Origin: Amycolatopsis regifaucium
GTDB taxonomy: Bacteria > Actinomycetota > Actinomycetes > Mycobacteriales > Pseudonocardiaceae
NCBI RefSeq assembly: GCF_001613935.1
Contig: NZ_LQCI01000001.1
Location: 233,314 to 297,313, forward strand
DNA length: 64,000 nucleotides
Reading direction: 5' to 3'
The position numbers were made by a program, and so were the translations under genes. This document shows positions 12,401 through 23,346 of the stretch, piece after piece (position 1 is the stretch's first letter; each line of letters starts with the position of its first letter). Under the pieces are notes generated by a model. That model did not search any database. It was not told the DNA's origin and saw only the letters and a program-made list of their open reading frames with translations.

Positions 12401-15400
12401 CTTCGACGCGCTGCGGGCCGCGCTGGGCGACGTGCTCGGCAGGCACGAGGTCCTGCGGACCGTCTTCGCCGAGGACGACGGTGAGCCGTACCAGCGCGTT
12501 CTCGACGCGCCGGAGATCCCGTTCGCCGTCGAGGAGTGCGACGAGGCCGGGCTGGACGCTCGCGTCGCCGAGCTTTCGCGGACGCCCTTCGACCTCGCCC
12601 GCGAGATCCCGGTCCGGCTGCGGGTGCTGCGGCTCGGCGCCGAAGACCAGGTGATCTCGCTGGTCCTGCACCACAGCGCGACCGACGAATGGTCCGATCG
12701 CCCGTTCCTGGCCGATCTGAACTCGGCCTATCAGGCGCGGCGCACCGGCGACGCTCCCCTGTGGTCGGACCTGCCGGTGCAGTACGCGGACTTCGCGTTG
12801 TGGCAGAAGGACTTCCTCGAACAGCGTGGGGCCGGCCAAATCGCCTTCTGGGCGGGCTCCCTGCGCGGAGCGCCAGAGGAACTGACGCTGCCGCTGGACC
12901 GCTCGCGTCCGCCGCGGCCGACCGGCCGAGGCGGAAAGGTCAGGTTCCAGCTGCCCCAGGAGCTGTCGGCCGCCGTGCGTGACCTGGCGGCGAAGGCGGG
13001 AGCGAGCCCGTTCATGGTGCTTCAGGCAGCTGTGGCCGTGCTGCTGCACCGCACCGGTGCCGGGGACGACATCCCGCTCGGCGCCCCGATCGCGGGACGC
13101 ACCGACGCGGCACTGGACGACCTCGTCGGGTTCTTCGTCAACACCCTGGTCCTGCGGACCGATCTCTCCGGCGAGCCGACGTTCGCCGCCCTGCTGGACA
13201 GGGTGCGTGAGGCGGATCTCGCCGCGTTCTCGCACGGTGACCTGCCGTTCGAACGCGTCGTCGAAGAGCTGAACCCGCCCCGGGTGCCGGGTCGTAACCC
13301 GCTGTTCCAGGTGATGGTGGGCTATCACCGGCAAACCGGTGCCCACGACGTGCTCGGCCTGCCCGCCGAGTGGTTCGAGATGGACACCGGTATGGCGAAA
13401 TTCGACCTGCACTTCACGATGGTCGACGACGAGCACACCGCCACGCTGATGCTGGAGTACGCCGAAGACCTCGCCGACGAGGTGACGGCACGACGGCTGC
13501 TGCACCGGCTCGCGTCCCTGCTGGAGCAGGCCACCGCCGCACCGGACCGGCCGGTCGGCGCACTCGACATCCTCGCCGCCGACGAACTCGCGCGGGTGAC
13601 CGAGTGGAACCGCACGGCTCGTGAAGTCCCGGTCACGACGCTGCCGGAGTTGTTCGAGGCGCAGGTGGCGCGGACGCCGGACGCGCTCGCTGTGGTGTTC
13701 GAGGACAGTGAGCTTTCCTACGCGGAGTTCAACGCGCGAGCGAACCAGCTGGCGCGGTGGCTCGTCGATGAGGGCGTGGGCGCGGAGTCGGTGGTGGCGG
13801 TGGCCCTGCCGCGCTCGATCGACCTGGTGATCGCGTTGTACGCGGTGCACAAGGCGGGTGGGGCCTACCTGCCGGTCGACCGCGACTACCCGGCGGATCG
13901 CATCGCGTTCATGCTCGAAGACGCTGCTCCCGCGGTGATTTTGGAGACGCTGCCTGAGGTCGACGGCTATTCCGGCGAGAACCTGGGCCGGGTGGTGGAT
14001 CCGAAGTCTCCGGCGTATGTGATCTACACGTCGGGTTCGACGGGGCGGCCCAAGGGTGTGGTGGTGCCTCATGAAGGCATCGTGAACCGGTTGTTGTGGA
14101 TGCAGGACGAGTACGGTCTGACCGCTGATGACCGGGTGTTGCAGAAGACGCCGTCGAGTTTCGATGTGTCGGTGTGGGAGTTCTTCTGGCCGCTCATCAC
14201 CGGCGCCACGCTGGTGGTCGCCCAGCCCGAGGGGCACAAGGACCCGACGTACCTGGCGGAGCTGATCCGCACCGAGGGGATCACCACTGTCCACTTCGTC
14301 CCGTCGATGCTCGCGCTGTTCCTGGAGACGGCGGAGTGCGCCGGACTGCGGCGCGTCATCTGCAGTGGTGAGGCGCTGCCGTCCGAGCTGGCCGCCCGCG
14401 TGGACGTCCCGCTGTACAACCTTTACGGCCCGACCGAAGCGTCGGTCGATGTGACCGCCTGGCCCGCCGGTGCCGGGACGGCACCGACCGTCCCGATCGG
14501 ACGTCCGGTGTGGAACACGCGGACCTATGTGCTGGACGCCCGGTTGAAGCCGGTCCCGCCGGGAGTCCCCGGTGAGCTTTACCTCGCCGGTGCGCAGCTC
14601 GCGCGCGGGTACCTGGCCCGGCCAGGACTGACCGCCGAGCGGTTCGTCGCCGACCCGTTCGGCGGCGCGGGGGAGCGGATGTACCGGACCGGTGACCTCG
14701 CGCGCTGGTCCGCCGACGGGGTCCTGGAGTTCCTGGGCCGTGTCGACGACCAGGTCAAGATCCGTGGTTTCCGGGTCGAACTCGGCGAAGTCGAGGCGGC
14801 CCTGACCGCGGCCGGGTCCGTCACGCGTGCCGTGGTCGTGGCCCGGGACGACCGGCTGGTCGCCTATGTCGTCGGCTCCGACACAGGGTTGCGGGACGCG
14901 GTGGCGGCGAAGCTGCCCGAGCACATGGTGCCGTCGGCGTTCGTCGTCCTCGACGAGATTCCGTTGACCCCGAACGGCAAACTCGATCGCAAGGCGCTCG
15001 CCTCTCTCGAATACGCCTCGCCCGGGTTCGCGGCCACCGAAGGCCGCGAACCACGGAACGCGCGGGAAGAGGCCTTGTGCGCGTTGTTCGCCGACGTGCT
15101 CGACGTGGACCGGGTCGGGATCAATGACGACTTCTTCGCCCTCGGCGGGCATTCGCTGCTGGTGATGCGGCTGGTCAGCCGGATCTCGGCGAGTCTGGAC
15201 GCCACGGTGTCGGTACGTGACGTTTTCGACGCCCCCACCGTCACGGCGCTGGCCGAACGGCTCGCCGGGTCGTCGGCCCGACCGGTCCTTGGTGTGGGTG
15301 AACGACCGGACGTGCTGCCGCTTTCCCCCGCGCAGCAACGGTTGTGGTTTCTGTACCGGCTCGAAGGGGTCACTGCCACCTACAACATCCCGCTCGCCTG

Positions 15401-18400
15401 GCGGCTGCACGGTGAACTGGACGCCGGCGCCCTGCGGGCGGCGATCGGCGACGTCGCCGAGCGGCACGAGACACTCCGGACCCTGTTCGTCGAGGAGGAA
15501 GGCGTCGCGGCACAGCGGATTTTGGCCGACGCGCGACCGGAGGTCCGCTTCTGCGACGCGACGGACTTGCCTGCCCAGCTGTCCGCCGAAGCCGGACGCG
15601 GCTTCGCCCTCGACGAGGAACTCCCGATCCGGGTCACCGTGTTCGCGGTCTCGCCGACGGAACACGTCCTGCTGCTGGTGCTGCACCACGTGGCGACGGA
15701 CGAGTGGTCGCGAGGACCGCTGATTGCCGATCTCGCCACGGCGTACAAGTCGAGGCTGGCCGGATACGGTCCACAGTGGACCGAACTTCCGGTCCAGTAC
15801 GCGGACTACGCCTTATGGCAACGGGAACTGCTTGATGCGACGGCCTCCGAGCACCTCGAGTTCTGGCGGGACACGCTGGCCGGGCTACCGGACGAACTCG
15901 CCCTGCCGACGGACCGGCCACGGCCGGCGGAATCGACTCACCGCGGCGGCCTGGTCAGCTTCCCGATCGACGCCGCGCTCACCGCACGGCTGCGCGAGGT
16001 CGCCCGTCGTCACGACGTCAGCATGTTCATGCTGGCGCAGGCCGCGGTCGCGGCGCTGCTGCACCGGCTCGGCGCCGGGGACGACATCCCTCTCGGCGCA
16101 CCGAGTTCCGGCCGCACCGACGAACGGCTGGAGCCACTGGTCGGGTTCTTCGTGAACTCGCTCGTACTGCGCACCGACCTGTCCGGCGACCCCGCGTTCG
16201 GCGACCTGTTGTCGCGGGTGCGGTCGGCGGACCTGGCCGCTTTCGAGCATCAGGACCTGCCGTTCGAGCGGCTGGTCGACGCGGTCAACCCGGACCGCTC
16301 GCTCGCCAGGCACCCGTTGTTCCAGGTGATGGTGGTCTATCTGCCCGAATCGGGCGACCGGCTGGAGCTGCCGGGCCTGCACGCGGACCAGGAGGACTTC
16401 GCGCAGGGGGTCGCCAAGTTCGATCTCGAATTCGGGTTCCTGGAGAACGTCAACGGGATCTCGGGCGCGATCGAGTACAGCGCCGACCTGTTCGACGAGA
16501 CCACGGCCGAGGCGTTCGGGCGGCGGCTGATCGCCGTCCTGGCGCAGGTGGCCGCCGATCCCACGGTTCCCGTCGGCGCGCTCGACGTCGTCGGCGAAGA
16601 CGAGCGCACGCTCCTCGGGCACTGGAACGACACCTCGCACGACGCTCCGGCGACGACGCTGCCGGAGTTGTTCGAGGCTCAGGTGGCGCGGACGCCGGAC
16701 GCGCTCGCTGTGGTGTTCGAGGACAGCGAGCTTTCCTACGCGGAGTTCAACGCGCGAGCGAACCAGCTGGCGCGGTGGCTGGTCGAGCAGGGCGTGGGCG
16801 CGGAGTCGGTGGTGGCGGTCTCGCTGCCGCGGTCGCTCGATCTCGTCGTCGCGCTGTACGCGGTGCACAAGGCCGGTGGCGCCTACCTGCCGTTGGACAC
16901 CGACTACCCGGCCGACCGGCTGGCGTTCATGCTCGAAGACGCGGCTCCTGCCGTCGTTCTCGATACCCTGCCTGATCTCGACGGCTATTCCGGTGAGAAT
17001 CTCGGCCGCGTTGTCGATCCGAAGTCTCCGGCGTATGTGATTTACACGTCGGGTTCGACGGGGCGGCCCAAGGGTGTGGTGGTGCCGCATTCCGGCATCG
17101 TGAACCGGTTGTTGTGGATGCGGGACGAGTACGGTCTCACGGCTGATGATCGGGTGTTGCAGAAGACGCCGTCGAGTTTCGATGTGTCGGTGTGGGAGTT
17201 CTTCTGGCCGCTCATCACCGGCGCCACGCTGGTGGTCGCCAAACCGGACGGGCACCGGGATCCGCGGTACCTCGAGACGGTGATCCGCGACCAGCGGATC
17301 ACAACCCTGCACTTCGTCCCTTCGATGCTGGAGGCGTTCCTCGCCGAGGAACCGGGCTGGCACGGGGTCCGCCGGGTCCTGTGCAGTGGCGAGGCGCTCC
17401 CGCCGGAACTGGCCGCCCGCGTGGACGTTCCGCTGCACAATCTCTACGGACCCACCGAAGCCTCGGTGGACGTCACCTCATGGAAGGTCGTCGACGACAC
17501 CGTCCCCATCGGACGTCCGGTGTGGAACACCCGGGTGCACGTGCTGGATGCCCGGCTGCGGCCGGTTCCGCCGGGCGTCGCCGGTGAGCTGTACCTGGCG
17601 GGGACACAGCTGGCGCGTGGCTACCTCGGGCGGGCGGGTCTGACGTCCGAACGATTCGTGGCGAACCCGTTCGCGGCGGGGGAGCGGATGTACCGCACGG
17701 GTGACCTCGCGCGGTGGCGTTCCGACGGCGTCCTCGAATACCTGGGCCGTATCGACGATCAGGTCAAGCTGCGTGGGTTCCGGATCGAGCCGGGCGAGAT
17801 CGAGGCCGTGCTCTCCCGGCGGGGCCCTGCGCGAGTGGTCCTGCGCGAAGGCAGGCTCGTCGCCTACCTCGCCGGTCCGGCCGACATCGAAGACCTCCGG
17901 CGGCAGGCGGAGGCCGCGCTGCCGGAGTACATGGTGCCGTCGGCGTTCGTGGTGCTGGACGAATTCCCCTTGACCCCCAACGGGAAGCTCGACCGCAAGG
18001 CGCTTCCCGCCCCCGACTTCGCCGAGGCGGTCTCCGACGACGCTCCGCGCACGCCGCGGGAGGAACTGCTCGCGTCGCTCGTCGCGGGCGTCCTCGGGCT
18101 GGACAAGGTCGGTATCCACGACGACTTCTTCCGCCTCGGCGGCGACAGCATCGTCGCGATGCAGCTGGTCGGCCGCGTACGGACCGCCGGGCTGCTGCTC
18201 AGCCCGCGTGATGTCTTCCGGCACCGCACCGTGGCCGCCTTGGCGGAGGTCAGCACGGTGCGGCTCGACGCGCCCGCGTCGGCGAGCGGGAAGCCGTTGG
18301 TCGACCTCGACGCGGGCGAACGCGCCGAGATCCTCGAAGTCGCCCCGGCCACGGCCGAGGTGTGGCCGCTGACGCCGTTGCAGGCGGGGTTGCTGTTCCA

Positions 18401-21400
18401 CGCCACGATGGACGGCGAGGGGCCCGACGTCTACACCGTCCAGGTCTCCTTCGAACTCGACGGTCCGCTCGACCCGCGGCGGCTTCAGGAGGCCGCTCAG
18501 GCGCTCGTCGACCGGCACGCGGTCCTGCGCACCGGTTATCGCTACCTGGCGTCCGGCCGTCCGGTCGCGCTCGTGGCGCGTTCGGTCACGGTTCCCTGGC
18601 GTTTCGTGGAATCGGACGGCGATGTCGAAGCGGAGCTGGCTCACGACCGTCGCCGGTTCGATCCGGCGTCCGCGCCGGTGCTGCGTTTCCTGGTGCTGGC
18701 CCTGCCGGACGGGCGGCACCGGCTGGTGTGCACCCACCAGCACGTCCTGCTCGACGGCTGGTCGGTTCCGCAGCTGTTCGCGGAGCTGTCGCAGCTGTAC
18801 GCGGGCGCGGACCTCGCGCCGGCCAGGCAGTACCGCGACCACCTCGCCTGGCTCGGAGACCAGGATCGCGAGGCGGCCGAGACCGCTTGGCGGCAGGCAC
18901 TCGACGGCCTGACCGAACCGACCCACCTCGTCCCGCACGACCCCCAGCGAGCACCGGCGTTGCCGGAGCGCCGCACCCTGGAGCTGCCGGAACAGGCGAC
19001 CGCCGCGCTGGCCGGACTGGCCCGTACGCGAGGGCTGACCCTCAACACCCTCGTCCAGACGGCGTGGAGCATCGTGCTCGGCAGGCTGACCGGGCGGTCG
19101 GACGTCGTGTTCGGCGCGACGGTCGCCGGCCGCCCGCCCGAACTGGCCGGGGTCGAGCGGATGATCGGCCTGTTCATCAACACGGTCCCGGTGCGGATCG
19201 CGGTCGATCCCGCCGAAAAACTGAGCACGCTGCTCGACCGGGTCCAGGACGAACAGGCGAGCCTCCTCGCGCACCAGCACCTCGGGCTCGCCGACATCCA
19301 GCGTGGCGCCGGGCTCGGCGAGCTGTTCGACACGCTGATGGTGTTCGAGAGCTACCCGGGCGCGGAAGCGGACGAGACCGGTGCCGGGCTGCGCGGGGAA
19401 AACGTGCGTCACGAGGACTCCACGCACTATCCGCTCACCTGGGCGGTGGAACCCGGCACGAGGCTGAAGCTCACCGCCGAGTACCGCGCCGACCTGTTCG
19501 ACGCCGGTATGCCGGAACGGCTCACGGTCGCGATGGACCGGGTGCTGACCGCGATGGTGTCCGATGTGGACACTCTCGTCGGCCGGGTCGGGATCCTGGC
19601 CGAGACCGAACTCGACCGGATCCTGCGCGACGGGACCGGCGCGGCCATCGCCGTCGAACCGTCCACTGTGGCCGGTCTGTTCGAGGCGCAGGTCCGGCGC
19701 TCGCCCGGCGCGGTGGCGGTGGTGTCCGGCGACGTCACCTGGACCTTCACCGAGCTGAACGACCGCGCCAACCGCCTCGGCCGGGCACTGGTCGCGCACG
19801 GCGTCGGGCCGGAGGACTTCGTGGCGCTGGCGCTGCCGCGGTCGGCGGACGTGCTGCTGGCGATCCTCGCCGTGCACAAAGCGGGCGCGGCGTATCTGCC
19901 GCTCGATCCGGACTACCCGGCCGAGCGGCTGGCCGCGATGCTGGCCGACGCGCGGCCCAAGGTGATCCTGACCGAACCCGAGCTGCTGGAGTCGCTGCCC
20001 CGGACCGGGATCGAGACGCTCGCGCTGTGCGCACTCGTCACCGAGGACAGGCTCACGCACGACCTGACCGACCGGGACCGCGTCCGCCCGCTCCTCCCGG
20101 AACATCCGGCGTACGTGATCTACACGTCGGGTTCGACGGGGACGCCCAAGGGGGTCGTCGTCCCGCATCGCGGCGTGGTGAACCTGTTCCACAGTCATCG
20201 CGCCACGTTGCATCGGCCGGCGGTCGAGGCCACCGGTAAACCGCATCTGCGGGTGGGACACGCCTGGTCGTTCTCCTTCGACGCCTCCTGGCAGCCGCAG
20301 CTGTGGCTGCTCGACGGGCACGCCGTGCACATCGTGGACGAACAGACCCGGCGCGACCCCGAGCTGCTGGCCGCGATGATCGCCCGGGACGGTTTCGACT
20401 TCATCGAGGTCACACCGTCGTTCTTCGCGCAGATGGCGGAGGCCGGTCTGCTCGACGGCGACCGGTGCCCGCTGGCCGTGATCGGGGTCGGCGGCGAAGC
20501 GGTGCCCGAGAGCCTGTGGCGTCGGCTGGCCTCCCTGGACGGAACCGAGGCCTTCAACCTGTACGGGCCCACGGAGTCCACAGTGGACGCCTTGGTCGCG
20601 CGGATCGGCGACAGCGACAAGCCGCTGGTCGGCCGTCCGGTCGCGAACACCCGCGCCTACGTGCTGGACGCGGCGCTGCGGCCGGTGCCGCCGGGAGTCA
20701 CCGGTGAGCTGTACCTCGCCGGTGCCGGTCTCGCCCGCGGTTACCTCGGGCGGGCCGCGCTGACCTCGGAGCGGTTCGTGGCCGACCCCTTCGGTCCCGC
20801 TGGTGCCCGGATGTACCGCACCGGCGACCTCGCCCGGTGGACCGCGGACGGACGGCTGGACTTCGGTGGCCGCGCCGACGACCAGGCGAAGATCCGCGGA
20901 TTCCGGGTCGAGCCGGGCGAGATCCAAGCCGTGCTGGAACGGCACGACGAGGTCACGCAGGCCGTCGTCCTGGTCCGCGAGGACCGGCCGCGGGTCAAAC
21001 AGCTGGTGGCCTACGTCGTGTCCACTGTGGACCAGGGGGAACTGCGGCGGTTCGCGAGCGAGACGTTGCCGGACTACCTGGTCCCGGCGGCGTTCGTCAC
21101 GCTCGACACGCTTCCGGTACTGTCCAACGGGAAACTGGACCGCAAGGCGCTGCCCGCGCCGGATTACACGGAGCTGGCCGGTGGCCGTGCGCCGGAAACC
21201 GAGCGGGAGAAGGCGCTGTGCGCGCTCTTCGCGGAAGTGCTCGACGTGCCGGAACTCGGCGCCGACGACGACTTCTTCGCCCTCGGCGGGGACAGCATCG
21301 TCGCCATGCGGCTGGTCAGCCGGGCCCGTGCGGCCGGCTTGAAGATCACCCCGCACGACGTGTTCGCGCACCGGACCGTCGAGGCCCTCGCCGAGGTCGC

Positions 21401-22787
21401 GGAGAGCCTGGCGGACGAGGACACGGTCGCACTGACGCCGATCATGCACGCGCTACGGGGACTGGGCGGGCCGATCGCCGGGTACCACCAGGCCGCCCTG
21501 GTGCGGACGCCGTCCGGGATGACCGCCGGCCAACTGGAGAAGGTACTCGGTGCCGTCGTCGCGCGGCATGACATGCTGCGTGCCCGGCTCGACCGGTCGG
21601 TGGACGGCTGGGCACTCCGGGTGGCGGAAACCGTCGACGTCCTCGTCGAACGTGTCGACGTCGAAGGCGGCGACCTGGCCGCTTCGATCGAGCGGCACGC
21701 GGAGCCGACCCGTGCCAGGCTCGACCCGGACGCCGGGGTGATGCTGAGCGCGACCTGGTTCGACGCGGGGCCGTCGAGCCCCGGCCGGTTGCTGCTGATG
21801 ATCCATCACCTGGCTGTCGACGGTGTCTCGTGGCGGATCCTGTTGCCGGACCTCGCTTCCGCCTGGGCAGCGGTCGCCGACGGCCGCGAACCGGACCTGT
21901 CCCCTGTGGACACCTCGTTCCGGCGATGGTCGCGGGCACTGTCCGAACAGGACCGCGGGGGCGAGCTGGACCTGTGGAAGTCGGTACTGGGCGGCGGGGA
22001 CCCGCTCCCGCTGGACCGGCCGCTGGACCACGAACGCGACGTGACCGCCACGGTGAAGAAGGTGTCGCTGACCCTGCCCGCCGAGCGGACGGCTCCGTTG
22101 CTTTCCCGTGTACCGTCGGCGTTCGGGGCGACGATCAACGACGTCCTGCTCACCGGGCTCGCGCTCGCCGTCGCCCGGTGGCGCCGGGACGAGGGCCGCG
22201 CGGTGCTGGTCGACGTCGAGGGGCACGGCCGTGAGGAGGAACTGGCCGGTGGCGCGGATCTTTCGCGGACGGTCGGCTGGTTCACCAGCGTCGTGCCGGT
22301 ATGCCTCGATCCGGGCGAGCTGGACCTGGACGACGCGTTCTCGGGCGGAGCCGCCGCCGGTGCCGCGCTCGACCGGGTCCGGGCGCATCTCGCCGGGCTG
22401 CCGGACGCGGGGATCGGGCACGGGCTGCTCCGGTATCTCGACCCGCGTACCGGTCCCGAACTGGCGGCGTTCGTGAAACCGCAGATCGAGTTCAACTACC
22501 TGGGCCGGATCGGCGTCCCCGAGGCGACGGACTGGTCGTACGCGGCGGAGGCCGAGGCGGCGGAACTCGGGGCGGACGATCACATGCCGGTCTCGCACGC
22601 GCTCACCCTCGACGCACTGACCGAGGACCGCCCCGGCGGCCCCGAACTGACCGCGCAGTGGTCCTGGCCGGAGGCCGTACTGACCGAAGACTCGGTGCGG
22701 GAACTGGCGGAAGGCTGGTTCACCGCACTCGACGCGCTCATCCGCCGGGCTGACGCACCGGCCACGAAGAAGGAGAACAAGGAATGA
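462..22787 (+). CDS. Six-module siderophore NRPS (albachelin-type), 7,441 aa
   Basis: The start chosen is ATG 462, eight bases after GGAGG (449-453); an upstream in-frame GTG at 447 overlaps that ribosome site. Domain order read from motifs: C1-A1-PCP1 / C2-A2-PCP2-E(degenerate) / C3-A3 with embedded N-methyltransferase-PCP3 / C4-A4-PCP4 / C5-A5-PCP5 / C6-A6-PCP6-E. PCP serines are near residues 981, 2014, 3890, 4898, 5896 and 6945. Binding-pocket residues read by eye are: A1 D-V-W-I-L-V-A-V-N (unassigned); A2 D-V-W-H-F-S-L-V-D, A4 D-V-W-H-I-S-L-V-D and A5 D-V-W-H-L-S-L-V-D (all serine); A3 D-M-E-N-L-G-L-I-N (the coelichelin hydroxy-ornithine code); A6 D-A-Q-E-G-G-L-V-D (probably hydroxy-Orn, by position). 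Three Ser plus three Orn-derived units, one N-methylated, equals the albachelin composition as I recall it. There is no thioesterase, so release may occur by ring closure of terminal hydroxy-ornithine (inference). The first module's C domain has HHLVMDAHG (HH at residues 133-134), possibly a starter domain that N-acylates the first unit. Confidence 0.93.
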   Translation: MNRGFPLTPAQKGIWLAQQLDPADPVYTIGWFAELRGDLDLTRLREAVGRAVAEAECLHVTVGFEDGEPVQFPAAPGEVAVLDFTGEPDPERAADDWARAELAAVADLARGPLTAHALLVLAEDRVRWFQRYHHLVMDAHGQAVLTRRAAALYSGTTETVTWPLSGLVEAEAAYDSTADHAYWLGELAGRPNPVRLLERASAGPARLRRHSWELTAAETGHLRKFALDAGTRLSRVAIAAVAAYAHRVTGAEDLVLGLPVTARTTRALREQPGMMSNVLPLRLTVRPETTPARLVAQVAEKVSALLEHSRYRGEDLARELGASGGVHELVGLSVNFMAVDGELAFGDASATVHNLELGPISDVAIAVYDADESRGLRFDFDADAAVSSDAELAEHRRRFATVLADLVARPELPLAAIDLLSAGERAEVLELGTAVADSPEVSWPEAFDRVVALKPDAEAVVCEDVRLTYAQVDAAANRLARLLRNRGVGDEDVVAVAMPRSAELIVALLAVMKAGAAYLPLDLDHPEDRVAYMLSHAGAGVVVSTMDEVAHLPSSVDVERVLLDDPAIAAELGALDASTVDVSGITLSRAAYVIYTSGSTGKPKGVVLSHDGIGSLISTATERIGIGPDSRVVQFASTGFDVTVWDLVMSLCVGGTLIVVPSHRRVAGVELTGYIAAHEATHMILPPSLVAALPPDCELPKGAVLIVGTETVPPELIARWAEDLRVIAAYGLTEATVNSTLWAAEPGWTGPIPIGRPDPNTRCYVLDTALRPVPVGVEGELYVGGRGLARGYAGRPGLSAERFVADPFAGAGERMYRTGDRVRWRADGNLDFLGRTDHQVKIRGFRIEPGEVESALATYPGVDRIAVVPREVKPGDRRLVAYFVPEAGGSPSLSKELRGHAESALPHYMVPSAFVELDRLPIMPNGKLDRTSLPLPDFGAAATGRAPRTERERILCDVVARVLGLASAGADDDFFSLGGDSILSIRLVLGAAEQGLAITPRQVFQHRTPEALAACAGAVSAESTADERPLLDLTGAERASLAEYADVLPVTPLQEGFFFHAEFEGGSAADIYTVQEVLHLEGPVDAVTLRRSVQALLDRYSSLRSGFRQLDGGRVVQLVTRHAELPWREVTAEDAAAAFEADRKRRFDFARPPLLRATFARLGDDRAELALTFHHIIADGWSVVVLLRELLAAYAGADDPRPEVDSRTDHLRRLAARDHEASREAWRTALSGVDEPTRLIDAPAKDERQPSRVRLSLGGRATAELSAMARAHGLTLGTVLHGTWGLLLGGLTGRDDVLFGSTVSGRDTGADGLEAAIGLYINTVPVRLSWSGAETFATVLRRLQDEQSALLEHQHLGLGELRRIAGAGQEELFDTLVVVENFPRDERVGPSGTVRLTGVEVTDAVHFPVALIATPGDDLEFSLKFDAARIDAVAAGQLAERFARLLETLTANPALPVAAVDLLSSAERGRLADLNATAHPVPERTLAEAFAEQVARTPSATAVVFQDTELSYSDLDVRAEALARRLCSAGAGPEEVVAVAVPRSAELMIALLGVLKAGAAYLPVDLDYPADRLEHMLADSGARLVVSEPGTASRIPVVAGLEHVSVTGQADVDDVPRTPAGPDNTAYLIYTSGSTGRPKGVAVTHRAIVNRLDWMQHEYRLTAADRVLQKTPSSFDVSVWEFFWALCEGAAVVLAEPDGHRDPAYLARVIREREITTLHFVPSMLAAFLGSEDVTQDLGWTRSLRRVFSSGEALTGEVAARWRSLTGVPLHNLYGPTEAAVDVTFHRVNGSEGAGVPIGRPVWNTRLHVLDGYLRPVPDGVAGELYLAGVQLARGYHGRPSLTAERFVADPFGEPGRRLYRTGDLVRRRADGEIEYLGRTDRQVKIRGNRIELGEIEAVLAAQPGVTAATVVAKDGALLGYVAGAADPERLRAAVSEALPAPMVPRSLVVLDEFPLTPSGKLDVRALPAPKIAQPVIAATGNEQERALARIFADVLGLDTVDVHGDFFLLGGDSISSIAVSSRARRAGFELSPKDVFELRTPAALAAAGPRTEPGPVADADGVGSLPLLPEVLRIRELGSGVQPESVILAVPSEADVETLAAALQLVLDHHDGLRLELSRVASVLWSLEIRPQGTVQATDLLRRATGSLEAEYRDAADRLEDSLLQAVWFDEPGELLLVAHPVLLEARDWATLAADLATAWRAVTDGHAPAFTPVETSLRTIARRITGAAQDPALLGEVDHWTETLAPGAFEVPTAGEVTERRITLSSEDTRTLVGPLPAAVHGDATDVFLTALKAAVDGDLLVDLHGRVDDVSRTVGALTSVRPVRITVTGEPLAMLKAVKETVRKTPGGHGSLRYLNAQTAPLFAGLARPRIALRYAGRVPAGAGEWQVAGHAAVPPPGDHVLRIGVACEDTETGPRLVATFAGPAEALALADRWAAAMAGLAASDTDAPMGLTPSDVELVSLTQEEIARVEKVSPVPVADIWPLSPLQEGLFFHSSYNSDRVDIYTIQEAIDFGHRLDADRLRTAVSALLRRIPSLGAGFTSDGLRGPVQFVAATVEPPVSEVDLSALPEDERQVRLDELMAEDRGTRFDLGAPPLFRLKLVRLGDGRDRVVLNRHLLLWDGWSAWLFIEELFALYDLGGDDRTLPAAGSYVDFLRWLRRQDIETATTAWREALSGLAEPTVLGPDGQDLAPATPVNLDTVLPGDLGRGLREQARRHGLTVNSVLNAAWGLVLSTMTGRHDVVFGAAVAGRPAAVPDIENTIGLFLNTVPTRVRLDPGESVLDLVRRLQSERMDLTPYEFMSLGVLQREAGHRVLFDTLFVLRNADGDERREGLRHRHGITGLLNIDATHYPLTLVVTPGEETRITLSYRDDVIDAEEAASVLGRFTSLVEQIVADPAKPVGALETVSAEDRAALEAGWAEAGHPVIEDTIADLLAVQAERTPDATALVFDEEQLTYAELDARINRMARLLLAKGAEPEQVIALGLPRSIDMVVALFAVLRTGAAYLPLELDYPADRLAVMLADAGPLCLVSTKDVSATLPGDVPRILVDDHEDRAFGDGPISDAERPLFARGRADRMEHPAYVIYTSGSTGKPKGVVTPYRGLTNMQLNHQGAIFAPAIASAGGRRLRIAHTVSFAFDMSWEELLWLVEGHEVHVCDEELRRDARALVAYCDEHQVDVVNVTPTYAHLLIEEGLLEDGDGRHRPALVLLGGEAVSESVWNRLRDTDGTYGYNLYGPTEYTINTLGGGTTDSDTPTVGKPIWNTRAYIVDAWLRPVPDGVAGELYIAGEGLARGYLGRPALTAERFVADPFADGGGRMYRTGDLVRRRPDGNLDFLGRTDDQVKIRGYRVELGEIETALSRYPEVAQAAVVARPDPSAPGLQRLIGYVVPAELSGDARAEAEADQVGEWRQIYSDEYTEIPTALFTEDFAGWDSSYDGDPIPLEHMREWRQATVDRIAELKPERVLEIGVGTGLLMGQIAPLAREYWGTDLAAPVIAKLNRELERDPELAAKVNLRAQPAHVFDGLPAGRFDTIVINSVIQYFPSVDYLTDVVTKAVGLLTPGGALFVGDVRNLRLARAFHTAIQLTRADATSDVAQVRRAIERGAALEKELLIDPDYFTALARRLPDVAAQVRIKRARLHNELSRYRYDAVLVKEPAETLSVAQAPRLSWDELGSLAALEERLADAETLRVSRIPDARQLPEVEATRALDAGAPLIDVLARFRAVDGVEPEDVHELGDRLGHRVHTTWSADGAFEAVFVHRGQPDAVITDVHLPVSVGTNLAKYATSPTSARGGGELVQRLRDRLKTELPDYMVPAAFVTLGGLPLTDNGKLNVRALPDADPAVRLAESRPAGTAAEETLCALFAEVLGLDEVGVEDNFFDLGGHSLLATRLISRARTELGAELAIRDLFEAPTVAELAARAGGGEPARPAVVRAERPDRIPLSAAQRSLWLVDRMEANAVAYNFPLTFRLRGELDFDALRAALGDVLGRHEVLRTVFAEDDGEPYQRVLDAPEIPFAVEECDEAGLDARVAELSRTPFDLAREIPVRLRVLRLGAEDQVISLVLHHSATDEWSDRPFLADLNSAYQARRTGDAPLWSDLPVQYADFALWQKDFLEQRGAGQIAFWAGSLRGAPEELTLPLDRSRPPRPTGRGGKVRFQLPQELSAAVRDLAAKAGASPFMVLQAAVAVLLHRTGAGDDIPLGAPIAGRTDAALDDLVGFFVNTLVLRTDLSGEPTFAALLDRVREADLAAFSHGDLPFERVVEELNPPRVPGRNPLFQVMVGYHRQTGAHDVLGLPAEWFEMDTGMAKFDLHFTMVDDEHTATLMLEYAEDLADEVTARRLLHRLASLLEQATAAPDRPVGALDILAADELARVTEWNRTAREVPVTTLPELFEAQVARTPDALAVVFEDSELSYAEFNARANQLARWLVDEGVGAESVVAVALPRSIDLVIALYAVHKAGGAYLPVDRDYPADRIAFMLEDAAPAVILETLPEVDGYSGENLGRVVDPKSPAYVIYTSGSTGRPKGVVVPHEGIVNRLLWMQDEYGLTADDRVLQKTPSSFDVSVWEFFWPLITGATLVVAQPEGHKDPTYLAELIRTEGITTVHFVPSMLALFLETAECAGLRRVICSGEALPSELAARVDVPLYNLYGPTEASVDVTAWPAGAGTAPTVPIGRPVWNTRTYVLDARLKPVPPGVPGELYLAGAQLARGYLARPGLTAERFVADPFGGAGERMYRTGDLARWSADGVLEFLGRVDDQVKIRGFRVELGEVEAALTAAGSVTRAVVVARDDRLVAYVVGSDTGLRDAVAAKLPEHMVPSAFVVLDEIPLTPNGKLDRKALASLEYASPGFAATEGREPRNAREEALCALFADVLDVDRVGINDDFFALGGHSLLVMRLVSRISASLDATVSVRDVFDAPTVTALAERLAGSSARPVLGVGERPDVLPLSPAQQRLWFLYRLEGVTATYNIPLAWRLHGELDAGALRAAIGDVAERHETLRTLFVEEEGVAAQRILADARPEVRFCDATDLPAQLSAEAGRGFALDEELPIRVTVFAVSPTEHVLLLVLHHVATDEWSRGPLIADLATAYKSRLAGYGPQWTELPVQYADYALWQRELLDATASEHLEFWRDTLAGLPDELALPTDRPRPAESTHRGGLVSFPIDAALTARLREVARRHDVSMFMLAQAAVAALLHRLGAGDDIPLGAPSSGRTDERLEPLVGFFVNSLVLRTDLSGDPAFGDLLSRVRSADLAAFEHQDLPFERLVDAVNPDRSLARHPLFQVMVVYLPESGDRLELPGLHADQEDFAQGVAKFDLEFGFLENVNGISGAIEYSADLFDETTAEAFGRRLIAVLAQVAADPTVPVGALDVVGEDERTLLGHWNDTSHDAPATTLPELFEAQVARTPDALAVVFEDSELSYAEFNARANQLARWLVEQGVGAESVVAVSLPRSLDLVVALYAVHKAGGAYLPLDTDYPADRLAFMLEDAAPAVVLDTLPDLDGYSGENLGRVVDPKSPAYVIYTSGSTGRPKGVVVPHSGIVNRLLWMRDEYGLTADDRVLQKTPSSFDVSVWEFFWPLITGATLVVAKPDGHRDPRYLETVIRDQRITTLHFVPSMLEAFLAEEPGWHGVRRVLCSGEALPPELAARVDVPLHNLYGPTEASVDVTSWKVVDDTVPIGRPVWNTRVHVLDARLRPVPPGVAGELYLAGTQLARGYLGRAGLTSERFVANPFAAGERMYRTGDLARWRSDGVLEYLGRIDDQVKLRGFRIEPGEIEAVLSRRGPARVVLREGRLVAYLAGPADIEDLRRQAEAALPEYMVPSAFVVLDEFPLTPNGKLDRKALPAPDFAEAVSDDAPRTPREELLASLVAGVLGLDKVGIHDDFFRLGGDSIVAMQLVGRVRTAGLLLSPRDVFRHRTVAALAEVSTVRLDAPASASGKPLVDLDAGERAEILEVAPATAEVWPLTPLQAGLLFHATMDGEGPDVYTVQVSFELDGPLDPRRLQEAAQALVDRHAVLRTGYRYLASGRPVALVARSVTVPWRFVESDGDVEAELAHDRRRFDPASAPVLRFLVLALPDGRHRLVCTHQHVLLDGWSVPQLFAELSQLYAGADLAPARQYRDHLAWLGDQDREAAETAWRQALDGLTEPTHLVPHDPQRAPALPERRTLELPEQATAALAGLARTRGLTLNTLVQTAWSIVLGRLTGRSDVVFGATVAGRPPELAGVERMIGLFINTVPVRIAVDPAEKLSTLLDRVQDEQASLLAHQHLGLADIQRGAGLGELFDTLMVFESYPGAEADETGAGLRGENVRHEDSTHYPLTWAVEPGTRLKLTAEYRADLFDAGMPERLTVAMDRVLTAMVSDVDTLVGRVGILAETELDRILRDGTGAAIAVEPSTVAGLFEAQVRRSPGAVAVVSGDVTWTFTELNDRANRLGRALVAHGVGPEDFVALALPRSADVLLAILAVHKAGAAYLPLDPDYPAERLAAMLADARPKVILTEPELLESLPRTGIETLALCALVTEDRLTHDLTDRDRVRPLLPEHPAYVIYTSGSTGTPKGVVVPHRGVVNLFHSHRATLHRPAVEATGKPHLRVGHAWSFSFDASWQPQLWLLDGHAVHIVDEQTRRDPELLAAMIARDGFDFIEVTPSFFAQMAEAGLLDGDRCPLAVIGVGGEAVPESLWRRLASLDGTEAFNLYGPTESTVDALVARIGDSDKPLVGRPVANTRAYVLDAALRPVPPGVTGELYLAGAGLARGYLGRAALTSERFVADPFGPAGARMYRTGDLARWTADGRLDFGGRADDQAKIRGFRVEPGEIQAVLERHDEVTQAVVLVREDRPRVKQLVAYVVSTVDQGELRRFASETLPDYLVPAAFVTLDTLPVLSNGKLDRKALPAPDYTELAGGRAPETEREKALCALFAEVLDVPELGADDDFFALGGDSIVAMRLVSRARAAGLKITPHDVFAHRTVEALAEVAESLADEDTVALTPIMHALRGLGGPIAGYHQAALVRTPSGMTAGQLEKVLGAVVARHDMLRARLDRSVDGWALRVAETVDVLVERVDVEGGDLAASIERHAEPTRARLDPDAGVMLSATWFDAGPSSPGRLLLMIHHLAVDGVSWRILLPDLASAWAAVADGREPDLSPVDTSFRRWSRALSEQDRGGELDLWKSVLGGGDPLPLDRPLDHERDVTATVKKVSLTLPAERTAPLLSRVPSAFGATINDVLLTGLALAVARWRRDEGRAVLVDVEGHGREEELAGGADLSRTVGWFTSVVPVCLDPGELDLDDAFSGGAAAGAALDRVRAHLAGLPDAGIGHGLLRYLDPRTGPELAAFVKPQIEFNYLGRIGVPEATDWSYAAEAEAAELGADDHMPVSHALTLDALTEDRPGGPELTAQWSWPEAVLTEDSVRELAEGWFTALDALIRRADAPATKKENKE
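6650..7800 (+). other. Degenerate epimerization domain inside NRPS module 2
   Basis: The segment after PCP2 has E-domain length and layout, including remnants of the later motifs (VDLHGR, VGALTSV, GSLRYLN, RYAGR). The catalytic HHxxxDG box is replaced by [11 protein letters not shown] at about residues 2180-2190. The first His is Ala and the Asp-Gly pair is gone. The terminal E domain in the same protein keeps [11 protein letters not shown] (residues 7115-7125), DVEGHGRE and NYLG, which gives an internal positive control. The domain is therefore predicted to be inactive and residue 2 of the peptide to remain L-Ser. Confidence 0.85.
10690..11440 (+). other. N-methyltransferase domain embedded in A3
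   Basis: Within NRPS module 3, the adenylation domain is interrupted after its [13 protein letters not shown] motif by about 250 residues. The insert carries a SAM-binding motif, VLEIGVGTG (near 10864-10890), and a downstream INSVIQYF segment. The A-domain tail ([19 protein letters not shown]) resumes afterwards. This is the usual position of NRPS alpha-N-methyltransferases. With the A3 hydroxy-ornithine code it predicts an N-alpha-methyl-N5-hydroxyornithine unit. Confidence 0.9.
13641..14222 (+). repeat. Intragenic direct repeat, copy 1 (A4 core)
   Basis: This block matches 16659-17240 at a constant offset of 3,018 bases without indels. Identity is patchy. By eye, about 13641-13800 and 13998-14222 differ at only about 5 and 10 positions, whereas the stretch between them is much more divergent. 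It covers A-domain motifs A1-A4 up to the serine pocket. The high-identity tracts use A/T at more third codon positions than the surrounding NRPS. Gene conversion or module duplication is the likely cause. Confidence 0.85.
16659..17240 (+). repeat. Intragenic direct repeat, copy 2 (A5 core)
   Basis: This is the partner of 13641-14222 in the second of two consecutive serine-activating A domains. The two near-identical tracts correspond to the A-domain N-terminal motifs and to the region from YTSGSTG through [10 protein letters not shown]. Such internal homology is a natural substrate for recombination and also a site where short-read assemblies can collapse. Confidence 0.85.
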
Positions 22788-22993
22788 CGAACCCGTTCGA
22801 GAACCCCGACGGCACGTACCTGGTGCTGGTCAACGACGAGGGCCAGCACAGCCTGTGGCCCGAGTTCGTCGAGGTCCCGGCGGGCTGGACCACGAAGTTC
22901 GGCCCGGCTTCGCGGACCGAGTGCCTCGAGTACGTCGAGACCAACTGGACCGATCTGCGGCCCGCTTCGCTCGTCAAGGCCATGGAGTCCTGA
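22784..22993 (+). CDS. MbtH-like NRPS accessory protein, 69 aa
   Basis: MbtH proteins bind A domains and are often needed for their folding or activity. The 69-residue length, the [12 protein letters not shown] core and the VPAGW motif with conserved tryptophans are family hallmarks. The start codon overlaps the NRPS stop in an ATGA arrangement (22784-22787), so the two are translationally coupled and should be made together. It is the last gene of the biosynthetic operon on this strand; a 278-bp inverted-repeat element begins five bases after its stop. Confidence 0.96.
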   Translation: MTNPFENPDGTYLVLVNDEGQHSLWPEFVEVPAGWTTKFGPASRTECLEYVETNWTDLRPASLVKAMES

Positions 22994-23080
22994 TTCGATT
23001 GGGGCTCGTGAGTGATTTGGGTCGTTAGAACGAACCCTCCCTTAGGTACCTACTCGTCACCTGCGTCTTTGCTCGCGTGA

Positions 23081-23137
23081 AGTACATGATGGCCCCCTTC
23101 CTTGCGCTAGGCGCAAGGAAGGGGGCCATCATGTACT
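23081..23137. repeat. 57-base perfect palindrome (27-bp arms)
   Basis: Arms 23081-23107 and 23111-23137 are perfectly complementary around a TAG centre. The core is GATGGCCCCCTTCC. It belongs to the same family as the hairpins at 35971, 59861 and 63143, all intergenic. There is no following T run, so a classical intrinsic terminator is not obvious. Confidence 0.9.
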
Positions 23138-23146
23138 GGGGAAGGT

Positions 23147-23193
23147 GTGAAGGCCTCCTGCAGGAACTCTGAGCCCCCTAAGGAGGCCTTCAC
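23147..23193. repeat. GTGAAGGCCTCCT palindrome, 13-bp arms
   Basis: Arms 23147-23159 and 23181-23193 pair perfectly across a 21-base loop. The arm sequence equals the outer part of the hairpin at 35971-36021, so this is another member of the dispersed palindrome family, here with a longer unpaired centre. Confidence 0.8.
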
Positions 23194-23289
23194 GGTCAGG
23201 CGGCTACCGGGCTCACCCGCCGTAGGTACCTGAAACACCCGCGGCTAGAACGACCCAAATCACTCACGGGCCCCAACGCTTCCCGCGCA

Positions 23290-23332
23290 CGAAAACGGGG
23301 CCGCGAGCTTTTCGCTCGCGGCCCCGTTTTCG
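23290..23332. terminator. Bidirectional intrinsic terminator
   Basis: An 18-bp perfect stem (23290-23307 with 23315-23332) closes a seven-base loop. The GC-rich core is flanked by AAAA on one side and TTTT on the other. It sits 15 bases beyond the stop of the leftward siderophore-binding-protein gene, and downstream of the rightward mbtH-like gene, so it can serve both convergent transcripts. Confidence 0.85.
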
Positions 23333-23346
23333 TTGCTCGCAAAGGC

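Larger units (their letters stand above)
22999..23276. repeat. 278-bp MITE-like element with 28-bp terminal inverted repeats
   Basis: Bases 22999-23026 (beginning TTGGGGCTCGTGAGTGATTT) are the reverse complement of 23249-23276 apart from one mismatch. AGGTACCTAC and its inverse recur just inside each end. The interior carries two further palindromes (23081-23137 and 23147-23193) and no reading frame that looks coding. No clear target-site duplication is visible next to the repeats. Together with the following terminator it fills the 353-base gap between the convergent mbtH-like and siderophore-binding-protein genes. Confidence 0.7.

Noticed and set aside
9132..15689. A 2,185-residue open frame on the minus strand, and others such as 2445-5186 and 5982-9020
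   Set aside because: They lie wholly opposite the NRPS, have Arg/His/Gln-rich low-quality sequence without domains, and arise from the GC-rich third positions of the real gene.
22700..22787. A thioesterase or reductase at the NRPS end
   Set aside because: The protein ends in an E domain ([10 protein letters not shown] and following); no GxSxG hydrolase or NAD-binding motif is present after it.
23081..23193. CRISPR-like repeats
   Set aside because: The repeats are paired palindromes without regular spacers, and copies are scattered kilobases apart; no cas genes are present.
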